From Bog-793 sp963761425 (GTDB taxonomy: Bacteria > Actinomycetota > Acidimicrobiia > Acidimicrobiales > Bog-793), in NCBI GenBank assembly GCA_963761425.1, contig CAVXGQ010000005.1, positions 310,001 through 374,000 on the forward strand: a DNA stretch of 64,000 nt, read 5' to 3'. The translations under genes were made by a program, and so were the position numbers. The notes beneath the pieces are model-generated. The model was given only the letters and a program-made list of their open reading frames with translations. It was not told the origin of the DNA and searched no databases. Shown here piece by piece: positions 53,796-61,117 of this stretch (position 1 is its first letter; every line of letters starts with the position of its first letter).

Positions 53796-55064
53796 TTGTT
53801 CGGCCCAGTTTCCAATGAGAGATCGATAGTCGTTGAGGAAGAGGTCGCTCGGGTCCCCCAGCTCGGCGGTCGAGAGTGGTCTTCTGGTGGGGTGGAGGCG
53901 AACGAGTTCCGGGTGAGGCGTCGTCGAGAAGGCGCCAGCGGCGCTCCTTGCGCACTCGTCGACGGCGCGGGCCATCCGGTGCCGATCATCTCGGGCTTTC
54001 TCCGATACTTGACGGCCCGGGGTTGCTCACCGAACACCGTTTCGGCCTACGCGCACGACCTGCTGCACTTTTTTCGCTTCCTCGACGTCGCCGAGCTGAC
54101 CTGGCAGTCCTTCGGGCCACCGCAGACGATCGAGTTCCTCGAGTACCTGCGCGCCGTGCCGGCTCGCCGCCCGGGCCAGCGACTCGGCCTCGCTCCCGTC
54201 GCCAGGTCCGGCTCTGGCGGCGCGACCCAGTTGAGCCCGCCCACGGTCAACCGAGTGCTGGCTGCAGTCTCGTCCCTCTACGACTACCTCATCTTGAGCG
54301 GCAACCTCACCGCCGGGGACAACCCGCTGCTGAAGCGCCCGGACCCGGCCGCGGCGCGGGTGTCGGAGCGGCACCGCCCCTTCATGGGCCGTGCCAGTCG
54401 CCAGCGCCCGATGCGCCGATCGATTCGGGTCCGGGAGGTCGAGCGCCTGCCACGGCCCCTCAGCGACGAACAGGTGGCGGCGCTGCTCGGCGAGCTGCAC
54501 AGCGACCGTGACCGCGCGCTCGTGCTCGTCATGCTGGAGGGCGGCCTGCGTCCTGGCGAGGCCCTCGGTCTCCAGCTCGCCGACATCTCCTACGGGAGGC
54601 GCCGGGTGGTGGTCCGCTGTCGGGACGACCACCCGAAAGGCGTCCGCTCCAAGTCCCGCACCGAGCGGGTCGTCGACCTCGGCGAAGGGGCGGCGCTCGC
54701 CGCGCTGAGCGCCTACGTGATGGGGAGCCGACCGCGCCACCTGGAGGTGCCCTGGGTCTTCCTCGTCGGCGGCCGCGGTCCCCGCCGGGCCGAGCCGCTC
54801 GGCTACCCCGCTCTCGCCAAGGCCTTCGCCCGGGCGGCGACCCGCGCCGGCATCCGCGAGCCCTGGGTGACCCCGCACGCCCTGCGCCACACCCATGCCA
54901 CGAGGATGTGGGAGGGGGGCATGCGCGAGCTCACCTTGCAGCGTCGCCTCGGCCACGCCTCGGCGGAGTCGACCCGGCTCTACACCAGGGTGGCGGACCG
55001 AATGGTCGTCGCCGAGTACAACCAGGCGCTCGGAAACCCGGCCCCGGGAGCCTCCAAGCGATGA
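53796..55064 (+). CDS. Tyrosine recombinase 1 (TnpA-like)
   Basis: A 422-residue tyrosine recombinase. A core-binding domain (FLRYLTARGCSPNTVSAYAH) precedes the catalytic domain. Active-site residues are Arg in LEGGLRPGEALGLQL, the HxLRH box in TPHALRHTHATRM, His in LGHASAESTRLY and the nucleophilic Tyr in RLYTRV. TTG 53796 is the likely start, with AGAAGGAGA just upstream and only 41 bases from the element tip. Its stop overlaps the next start (ATGA). Length and pairing fit TnpA of Tn554-type elements. Confidence 0.9.
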   Translation: MFGPVSNERSIVVEEEVARVPQLGGREWSSGGVEANEFRVRRRREGASGAPCALVDGAGHPVPIISGFLRYLTARGCSPNTVSAYAHDLLHFFRFLDVAELTWQSFGPPQTIEFLEYLRAVPARRPGQRLGLAPVARSGSGGATQLSPPTVNRVLAAVSSLYDYLILSGNLTAGDNPLLKRPDPAAARVSERHRPFMGRASRQRPMRRSIRVREVERLPRPLSDEQVAALLGELHSDRDRALVLVMLEGGLRPGEALGLQLADISYGRRRVVVRCRDDHPKGVRSKSRTERVVDLGEGAALAALSAYVMGSRPRHLEVPWVFLVGGRGPRRAEPLGYPALAKAFARAATRAGIREPWVTPHALRHTHATRMWEGGMRELTLQRRLGHASAESTRLYTRVADRMVVAEYNQALGNPAPGASKR

Positions 55065-57118
55065 CCGCCCTTGCCGCCCTCGCCACCGGGGTCGGGGCCG
55101 GGGCCCCGACCCCGACCCACGCGAGCGCCGAGGAGTTCGACGAGCTGGTGCGCCGGCTCTCCCCCGACCCCGACTACCGCCACCGCCGCCAGCGCCAGCG
55201 GGCCGACTTTGCCGATCGCTACCCCGACCTCGCCGACTGGTTCGCCGAGCCGCTCGGAAGACGGGTGGGGCGCCGCTTCGGGGCTCCCCCCGGGGAGCTC
55301 GTCGACCCGGTCAGTTACGAGGCCCGCACCTACCTGCTGTTCCTGGGTGTCACCGGCCGGGTGGCCTTCGACTTCGAATGGCTGCTCGCCGTTCCCTACG
55401 TCGGCATCTGGCGCTTCGCCGCCGCCCTCGACCTCGACGTGGCCCGCGTCGCCGCCGAGGAGTTGCCCGCCGTCGCCGAGAAGCTCGGCTATCGCTCGAG
55501 GACCGCCCAAAAGGCGGCGCACTGGGCACTCGCCCGGTTGTTCTTGCACAAGGCCGAGGCGAGCCTCGACGGGATCACCGTCGCCGACCTCGACGAGCTC
55601 TCCGAGGCGATCCGCGCCTTCGGGCACCGCGGAGACGTCGCCAGCTTCCACGGTCCGGGCTACGAGCGCCTTTCGGCCGACTGGCGGAGCGTGCTGCACC
55701 TCCTTCACGTCCTCCTCTACCACCGCGGCCAGGTTGCCGATCCTCCGCGACGCCGGCTGGTCGCCCCGTCTCGCCCCTCCCCGCTGCCCGAGCCGATGGC
55801 CCAAACGGTGACCCGCTACCTCGCGGCGCGGGCGTTGCTCGACCGTCCGGCCACGCTCGACAACCTCGAGCGGGGCCTTCGCCGTTTCGCCGGCTGGCTG
55901 GCGGCGGAGGTGCCGGGGCTTTCGAGCTGGACCGAGCTCACCCGGGAGCAGGTCCTCGCCTACGCCGGGTGGCTGGGTGAGGCGCCGAACTCCCGCACCG
56001 GGGCCCCGCTGGCGGCCAACACCAAACGTGGCCTGCTCGCTCCGGTGGTGGCGTTCTTCCGAGACGCCTCGGCCTGGGGGTGGGAGGAGATGCCGTCCCG
56101 GCCGTTGCTGGCTGGCGGCGACCTGCCGAAGATCCCCCTCGCCGTTCCCCGTTACATCCCCGACGACGAGCTTTTCCGCCTGATGGTCGCGGTGCGCGAG
56201 CTCTCCTGCCCCTTCCAGCGGGCCGCCCTGTTGGTCGCCCGCTGGAGCGGGGCGCGCCGCGGCGAGATCGGCCGGTTGCACCTCGACTGCCTCGACGCCT
56301 ACCCCGACGGCACGCCGCGTCTCCGCCTTCCGGCGGGAAAGACCTACCGGGAGCGGGTCGTGCCGTTGAACCCTGAGGCGGCGGAGGCCATCCAAGCGGT
56401 CCAGGCGCTGCGCTCCGGGCGGGCCGAGCGAGGATTCGTCGACGAGCTCACCGGGACCCCGACGCGCTACCTCTTCGTCCGCCACGGGACCCGCCTCTCC
56501 ATGGGCTACCTGTTCGAAGCGGCGCTCCGGACGGCTTGTGGCGCGACGGGACTCGTGACGCCGGAGGGCAAGCCGACGATCAGCGCCCACCGCTTCCGCC
56601 ACACTGTCGGGACCCAGCTTGCCGAACGGGGTGCGAAATTGCACACGATCATGAGTGTCCTCGGCCACACGAGCGTGTCGATGGCCCTCGTGTATGCGCA
56701 GATCAGCGACCGGGAGGTGCTCCGCGACTACCAGGCCGTGCTCGGTCCCGGGGCCGCGCTCGCCGGGCCGAGCGCCGAGGTGTTGCGCTCGGGGACCCTT
56801 CCCGCCGAGGCGGTCGACTGGCTGAAGTCGAACTTCTTGAAGACCGAGCTCGAGCTCGGTCACTGCCTGCGGCTGCCGGAGGAAGGGCCCTGCGAGTGCG
56901 ATCTCTACCTCAACTCCGCGAAGTTCGTGACGAGCGCCGCCTACGCGCCACGCCTGCGGCGTCGGCGCGCCCTCGAGCTTCAACTCGCCGAGGATGCGAC
57001 CGTTCGTGACTGGCAGCGAGAGGTCGAGCGCCACCGCCGGATCGCGAACCGCATCGAGTGCCTGCTCGACGAGTTGCGGGAGCCGCTCGACCAACCCGAG
57101 GAGAAAGGTGAGAAGTGA
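55061..57118 (+). CDS. Tyrosine recombinase 2 (TnpB-like, long)
   Basis: A 685-residue recombinase with a long N-terminal extension, as in TnpB of Tn554. Catalytic residues are Arg in RWSGARRGEIGRLHLD, Lys in GKTYRERVVPL, HRFRHTVGTQL, GHTSVSMALVY with Tyr, and AQISD. The C-terminus has HCLRLPEEGPCECDLYLNS, a cysteine patch like that of TnpB proteins though fewer Cys remain. ATG 55061 overlaps the first recombinase stop. Its TGA overlaps the nuclease ATG (TGATG), so three genes are coupled. Confidence 0.9.
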   Translation: MTALAALATGVGAGAPTPTHASAEEFDELVRRLSPDPDYRHRRQRQRADFADRYPDLADWFAEPLGRRVGRRFGAPPGELVDPVSYEARTYLLFLGVTGRVAFDFEWLLAVPYVGIWRFAAALDLDVARVAAEELPAVAEKLGYRSRTAQKAAHWALARLFLHKAEASLDGITVADLDELSEAIRAFGHRGDVASFHGPGYERLSADWRSVLHLLHVLLYHRGQVADPPRRRLVAPSRPSPLPEPMAQTVTRYLAARALLDRPATLDNLERGLRRFAGWLAAEVPGLSSWTELTREQVLAYAGWLGEAPNSRTGAPLAANTKRGLLAPVVAFFRDASAWGWEEMPSRPLLAGGDLPKIPLAVPRYIPDDELFRLMVAVRELSCPFQRAALLVARWSGARRGEIGRLHLDCLDAYPDGTPRLRLPAGKTYRERVVPLNPEAAEAIQAVQALRSGRAERGFVDELTGTPTRYLFVRHGTRLSMGYLFEAALRTACGATGLVTPEGKPTISAHRFRHTVGTQLAERGAKLHTIMSVLGHTSVSMALVYAQISDREVLRDYQAVLGPGAALAGPSAEVLRSGTLPAEAVDWLKSNFLKTELELGHCLRLPEEGPCECDLYLNSAKFVTSAAYAPRLRRRRALELQLAEDATVRDWQREVERHRRIANRIECLLDELREPLDQPEEKGEK

Positions 57119-57921
57119 TGGATAGCTTCCTCGTGGCCCGCAACCCCGATCCGGATTCCACCCTGCCCTACCTCTTGCGCCTGCCGCTTCCCGGTGGCCC
57201 GCTCCTCTTGAAGGCTCGCGACCCCTGGCCCCGAACCACGAAGGTCTACTGCCACCGGGCCGAGTTCTGGCCGGAGGACCCCGACCTCGTCGAGGAGACC
57301 CCGATCCGCAGTTGCGAGCGCCGCGGCGTCGCCATCGATCTCGTCCTCGACCGCTCGCGGTTGAATCGCTCGCAGTTCGTGTTCACGAAGATCCAGGGCG
57401 GGCGGGAAGCGATCTTCTGGCAGTCTCCTCGCACCACACGGACCGCTCGTCCGGGCCTCCGGGTGCCGACCCGGCGGGCCTCTCGTCACCAGGCGCTCGA
57501 GATTCTCGTCGACAGCCGCGAGCGCTACCCCTATCGCTTCGCACGCCAGCAAGCCGTCACCGAGCGGCGGGCAATTCCCGCCGGGGATTACGGGGTCGAG
57601 CTCGACGGGGACCTGGTCGCCGTCGTCGAGCGCAAGACGGTGCAGGACCTCGCGAGCTGCCTCGTCGACGGCAGCCTGGCCTACCTGCTCGCCGAGCTCT
57701 CCGCCCTCCCCCGAGCCGCCCTCGTCGTCGAGGGCCGCTACGCGCAGCTGCTGAAGCTCGAGCACGTGAAGGCCGGCTTCGTCGCCGAACTCCTCGCCAC
57801 CGTCCAGGTCCGCTACCCGAGCGTCCCGATCGTCTTTCTGGACACCCGGCCACTCGCCGAGGAGTGGAGCTTCCGTTTTCTCGGTGCGGCCCTTTCCTAT
57901 TCGCGAGCCGCGGAGTCTTGA
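57118..57921 (+). CDS. ERCC4/XPF-type nuclease domain protein
   Basis: A 267-residue protein. The C-terminal half is an ERCC4 nuclease domain: VDSRE at residues 131-135, GDYGV at 156-160 and ERKTVQDL with E171, R172, K173 and D177, i.e. the GDx(n)ERKx(3)D active site of XPF/Mus81/Hef nucleases. The N-terminal 125 residues are unrecognised and contain two Cys and several basic stretches. No helix-hairpin-helix tail is seen. It follows the two recombinases in a coupled operon, replacing the small TnpC of Tn554. It may process recombination intermediates or act as a defence/anti-host nuclease (inference). GTG 57115 is an alternative start. Confidence 0.85.
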   Translation: MDSFLVARNPDPDSTLPYLLRLPLPGGPLLLKARDPWPRTTKVYCHRAEFWPEDPDLVEETPIRSCERRGVAIDLVLDRSRLNRSQFVFTKIQGGREAIFWQSPRTTRTARPGLRVPTRRASRHQALEILVDSRERYPYRFARQQAVTERRAIPAGDYGVELDGDLVAVVERKTVQDLASCLVDGSLAYLLAELSALPRAALVVEGRYAQLLKLEHVKAGFVAELLATVQVRYPSVPIVFLDTRPLAEEWSFRFLGAALSYSRAAES

Positions 57922-58188
57922 AGGTCTCACCGGCCTTGCCCCGTCGAGGGGCGAGGTCGGTGTTGGTGAAGGGAATTCCTTCCCGCCAGGTCGCCGCAGT
58001 CTACCGACACCCCTTCCGGGCTCAAGGGACGCTCCGGGGCGCCGCCACGGTGGGCGACCCTCCGGGTCGGCTCGCGCCTCGCCCACCGGGCTCCGCTTCC
58101 TCTGCTCTTCGCCCCTGACCCCGGCGGGGTCCCCGTCGGTCGCCCGCCGCCAAGGCGGGACGGTCCCGCCGAAGAAAGGCGGAGTCCG
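57922..58188 (+). other. Intergenic stretch inside the element
   Basis: 267 bases between the nuclease and the ArdC-like gene, rich in G/C with several self-complementary patches, such as GGCGGGACGGTCCCGCC around 58154. It may carry a promoter for the ArdC-like gene or a terminator for the recombinase operon. No gene is evident. Confidence 0.4.
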
Positions 58189-59088
58189 ATGCAGCGACCA
58201 GCACACCACAAGAGCGAGATGCCCCGGAGGGACAGGCTCGCCGAGACCCACGATCGGCTCGTCCAGGCGGTCGAGTCGCTCACGAGCGGCGAAGACTGGC
58301 AGCGCATGCTCGACGTCGCGCGCCAGTTCCACACCTACAGCCCGAACAACGTTTGGCTCATCTTCGCCCAGCGACCGGAGGCGACTCGGGTGGCGGGGTT
58401 CCACACCTGGAAGAAACTCGGTCGCTTCGTCCGGGCCGGCGAGAAGGGGCTCGCCATCCTGGCCCCCTGCGTCTACCGGGCCCGACCCCTCGAGCCGACC
58501 GAGGAGGTCGAGCACCCGGAGCTCGCTCGCATCCTCCGTGGCTTCCGGGTGGTTCACGTTTGGGACCTGGCCCAGACCGAGGGGGCTCCGTTGAGTGAGG
58601 TCGCGCCGGTCCTCTTAGAGGGCAACGCTCCTTCCGTGCTCTGGGAACGGCTCGAGACCCAGGTGCGCGCCGCGGGGTTTAACCTCTTGCGAGGCGACTG
58701 TCGTCCGGCGAACGCGACCACACACTTCCTCACCCGCACCGTCGTCGTCCGTCCGGACCTCTCGCCCGCCCAGGCCACCAAGTCCCTGTGCCATGAGCTC
58801 GCTCACGTCCGCCTGCACGATGGCCGCGAGTACGCCACCGGATGCCGGGGGATCGCGGAGATCGAAGCTGAGTCGGTGGCGTATCTCGTCTGCTCCTCGG
58901 TCGGCGTGCCCACGGACGGCTACTCCTTCCCCTACGTCGCACGGTGGGCCGAAGGGAACATTTCCACGATCAGGGCGACCGCCGACCGCGTGATCACCTG
59001 CGCCCGCTCGATCCTGAACGCTGCCGGCCTGGGGCGAGAAGCCCCTGGCGCAACGCTGGACAACGAGCGACTTGATCTGTCCACATAA
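58189..59088 (+). CDS. ArdC-like metallopeptidase carried by the element
   Basis: A complete 299-residue ArdC-like protein, paralogous to the interrupted host gene. The N-terminal domain shows WQRMLDVARQFHTYSPNNVW and FHTWKKLGRFVRAGEKGLAI. The zinc-peptidase motif is HELAHVRLH, followed by EIEAESVAYLVCSSVG and GYSFPYVARWAEGN, the C-terminal region missing from the host 5' piece. Its TAA lies within the right inverted repeat of the element. ATG 58189 follows AAAGGCGGAG. ArdC homologues protect incoming DNA from restriction; that role is plausible for a mobile element. Confidence 0.88.
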   Translation: MQRPAHHKSEMPRRDRLAETHDRLVQAVESLTSGEDWQRMLDVARQFHTYSPNNVWLIFAQRPEATRVAGFHTWKKLGRFVRAGEKGLAILAPCVYRARPLEPTEEVEHPELARILRGFRVVHVWDLAQTEGAPLSEVAPVLLEGNAPSVLWERLETQVRAAGFNLLRGDCRPANATTHFLTRTVVVRPDLSPAQATKSLCHELAHVRLHDGREYATGCRGIAEIEAESVAYLVCSSVGVPTDGYSFPYVARWAEGNISTIRATADRVITCARSILNAAGLGREAPGATLDNERLDLST

Positions 59089-59090
59089 AC

Positions 59091-59393
59091 GTCGTTTGCT
59101 GTGCGCTCGGGATCGACAGCGGCGGGTACTCCTTCGGGTACCTCGCGACATGGGCCGGCGGCGGCGAGCCAGCGATCGCCGGTGTCAAGGTCTCCTGTGG
59201 GCGCATTCAGAAGGCCGCGGCCGTGATCCTGGGCGCGATGGGGCCCGAGGCGGCCGACCAAGCGGCCTCATGCTGGGCTGTCGGGAGACGGACGGGTGGC
59301 CCTGCCATAATCAGGTCAGCCAGCATCGGATCCGGGGAGGCCGCGCTCTCGGCACCTGCTCGCGACGCGGCAGGTCGGGGTTTCGCGCGATAG
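59091..59393 (+). pseudogene. ArdC-like metallopeptidase gene, 3' part (interrupted)
   Basis: The 100 C-terminal codons of the host ArdC-like gene. They read VVCCALGIDSGGYSFGYLAT, then WAGGGEPAIAGVKVSC, GRIQKAAAVILGAMG, ending GRGFAR and TAG at 59391-59393. The phase matches codon 212 of the 5' part: GCTTAC joined to GTCGTTTGC restores ESTAYVVCCALG, the family consensus. No start codon or ribosome site precedes it, so it is probably not expressed alone. Confidence 0.88.
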
Positions 59394-59396
59394 AAC

Positions 59397-59825
59397 GTGA
59401 ACAGGGATGACGACGAATCAATGACGGTTTCCTCGGACACATCTCCGGAACCGAACCGGATCGGACTGCTCGAGAGCGCCTTCGCGTTCTCGCCCCTGGA
59501 GACGGTGTGCAAGGCGGTGTCCGCGGCGACGGAGATCGATCCAGAAATCTTCATCGAGCGGCAGGGGGACGGGTTCCGCTGGAGCTTCACCAGCAAAGAG
59601 GGTGCCTTCGTGCTGCTCGAGAAGGTCGCGAGGTTCTTGGGTATCGACCAGAGCCACCTCCTCGTCGGGTTCCGCACGCTCGACGACGGCACCTTCGTGG
59701 TCCACGACGATCGGGTCGACTTTGAACCGTCCGAGGAGTCGGCCCTCATTAGCTTCTCCGTTCCGACCACGGAATCCGAGGTCGCGGCCGAGATCCGCCG
59801 GCGATTCTCGGTCCAGGGCGACTAG
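59397..59825 (+). CDS. Hypothetical protein downstream of the split gene
   Basis: A 142-residue protein, acidic in composition, not recognised as any known family. It starts at GTG 59397, three bases after the stop of the ArdC-like 3' piece, or at ATG 59421 (MTVSS). The sequence looks protein-like: LLESAFAFSPLETVCKAVSA, ERQGDGFRWSFTSKEGAFVL, then LISFSVPTTESEVAAEIRRR. Tight spacing implies it was once co-transcribed with the ArdC-like gene, so the insertion may have cut its promoter. GAGCCG-AGG-CGGCTC (59825-59839) at its end could be a terminator. Confidence 0.6.
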   Translation: MNRDDDESMTVSSDTSPEPNRIGLLESAFAFSPLETVCKAVSAATEIDPEIFIERQGDGFRWSFTSKEGAFVLLEKVARFLGIDQSHLLVGFRTLDDGTFVVHDDRVDFEPSEESALISFSVPTTESEVAAEIRRRFSVQGD

Positions 59826-59839
59826 AGCCGAGGCGGCTC
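59825..59839 (+). terminator. Short hairpin after the hypothetical gene
   Basis: A 6-bp stem GAGCCG/CGGCTC with a 3-base loop directly after the stop codon at 59823-59825. No U-tract; a weak candidate. Confidence 0.3.
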
Positions 59840-59939
59840 CCCGGCTTCGCAACAGGAGCTGGTCGCCGAAGGGGTCCATCTGGCCACGTCGGGTCGTGGG
59901 CGCCCAGCGACGGAGGCGAACGGCGCCGATTCCCGGCGG

Positions 59940-60296
59940 TCAGCTCCAACCGAGCTCGGCGAGACGGGTGTCGTTGATCCCGAAGTGGTGGGCGATCTCG
60001 TGGATCACCGTCCTTCGAACGGCGGTGGTGACCTCCTCCTCGCTTCGACAGCTCGCACAGATGCTTCGCATGAAGATCGTGATCCGGTCGGGCAACACCG
60101 CCGAGTACCCGATGCCCCGATGGGTCAACGGCACCCCTTCGTAGAGGCCGAAGAGCCTTCCGGCCGGCGCGAACGGGTCGACGGAGACCGACACGTTCTC
60201 CATGGCGCGGCCGAGACTCTCCGGGAGTCCGTCGAGAGCCGAGGCGACGAGCTCGTCGAACCGCTCCTTCGTCATCGCGACCATGGTGTCGATCAT
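59940..60296 (-). CDS. Minimal zincin-like metallopeptidase
   Basis: A 118-residue protein of the small zincin-type family (Zincin_1/DUF1025). MTKERFDELVASALDGLPES is the usual N-terminus, and VIHEIAHHFGI carries the HExxH zinc motif; it ends NDTRLAELGWS. ATG 60296 is used, with ATG 60275 (MTKERF) a good alternative closer to the family start. The reading frame upstream to 60587 is Pro/Arg-rich and looks like antisense of the glycosylase. Function in actinobacteria is uncharacterised. Confidence 0.85.
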   Translation of the reverse strand: MIDTMVAMTKERFDELVASALDGLPESLGRAMENVSVSVDPFAPAGRLFGLYEGVPLTHRGIGYSAVLPDRITIFMRSICASCRSEEEVTTAVRRTVIHEIAHHFGINDTRLAELGWS

Positions 60297-60442
60297 CGCG
60301 CCGCCCGTGCGAACGCCGCGGGTGGAAGGCCGGTCGTCGGGCTTCGTCGAGGAGACACCGGGAATACCCCGCCTCCTGGGAGTATCCGGTGGGCTGGTGG
60401 CGGCCGGATTGCGCTGGCGGCCCCCGCTCGGGGCAGACTCTC

Positions 60443-61117
60443 GTGGTGGCCAACCGGCGAACCCGCCCGTCGACCCGCCGCGTGTCCCACCGGTCGGCGG
60501 CGACCCAGCTCGCCGGGCGGGACCCGGTACTGGCGTCATTGATCGAGGCGGCGGGTCCGCCGGTCTTCCGACCGCCGAGCGAGACACCGTTCGCCGCGCT
60601 GGTGCGGTCGGTCACCTACCAACAGCTGGCGGGGTCGGCGGCCGCCGCGATCCACGGACGGCTGGTGGCCGCCATGGGAGATCGGAACGACCCGGCTGCG
60701 TTGTTCGGCCTTTCCGACGAGGAGGTGAGAGCGGTCGGGCTGTCCCGCAACAAGACGGAGTCGCTGCGTGACCTCGCGACCAAGGTGCTCGACGGGACGG
60801 TTGACCTCGACCCGCGACACCTGGCGCGTGCCGGCGACGAAGAGGTGGTGTCCCACCTCTCTTCGGTGCGCGGGATCGGCCGATGGACCGCCCAGATGTT
60901 CCTCATGTTCCAGCTGCGTCGCCTGGACGTCTGGCCGACGGGGGACTTCGGGGTCCGCCGGGGCTTCGGACTGGCGTGGAAGGTGCCGGCGCCGACCGCG
61001 CGGGAACTCGAACCGCTCGGGGACCCTTTCCGGCCCTATCGATCGGTTGTCGCCTGGTACTGCTGGCGCGCCTGCGAGCTCTACGCCAACGCCGCAGAAA
61101 GCGCGCTCACCCGCTAG
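60443..61117 (+). CDS. AlkA-like DNA-3-methyladenine glycosylase
   Basis: A 224-residue HhH-GPD glycosylase. PFAALVRSVTYQQLAGSAAA is the family N-terminal helix and LSSVRGIGRWTAQMFLMFQL the helix-hairpin-helix. PTGDFGVRRGFGLAWKV contains the catalytic Asp. It lacks the MutY/Nth iron-sulfur cysteines, so AlkA/MagIII-type base excision of alkylated purines is predicted. GTG 60443 is a reasonable start; GTG 60446 or a GTG near 60482 are alternatives. It converges with valS: the 3' ends overlap by 11 bases. Confidence 0.9.
   Translation: MVANRRTRPSTRRVSHRSAATQLAGRDPVLASLIEAAGPPVFRPPSETPFAALVRSVTYQQLAGSAAAAIHGRLVAAMGDRNDPAALFGLSDEEVRAVGLSRNKTESLRDLATKVLDGTVDLDPRHLARAGDEEVVSHLSSVRGIGRWTAQMFLMFQLRRLDVWPTGDFGVRRGFGLAWKVPAPTARELEPLGDPFRPYRSVVAWYCWRACELYANAAESALTR

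Larger units (their letters stand above)
53755..59090 (+). mobile_element. 5.3-kb Tn554-like element inserted in the ArdC-like gene
   Basis: A 5336-bp insertion splits the ArdC-like gene between Tyr (TAC, ends 53754) and the Val-Val-Cys codons from 59091. The ends carry an imperfect inverted repeat: TTATCTGGACA at 53759-53769 and the complement of TTATGTGGACA at 59078-59088. A second dyad, CCACTT-N8-AAGTGG, lies at the left tip (53755-53774). Only the dinucleotide AC is shared by the two junctions, so no long target duplication exists. Genes inside, all on the plus strand: two tyrosine recombinases, an ERCC4-type nuclease and an intact ArdC-like gene. Exact boundaries are uncertain by a few bases. 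Confidence 0.85.

Noticed and set aside
54980..57094. Minus-strand 704-codon frame opposite recombinase 2
   Set aside because: Antisense shadow created by high GC; recombinase 2 has catalytic residues and coupled starts.
57118..57921. TnpC of a Tn554 element
   Set aside because: The protein has the ERCC4 nuclease motif and is larger than TnpC; no coiled-coil DNA-binding pattern of TnpC was seen.
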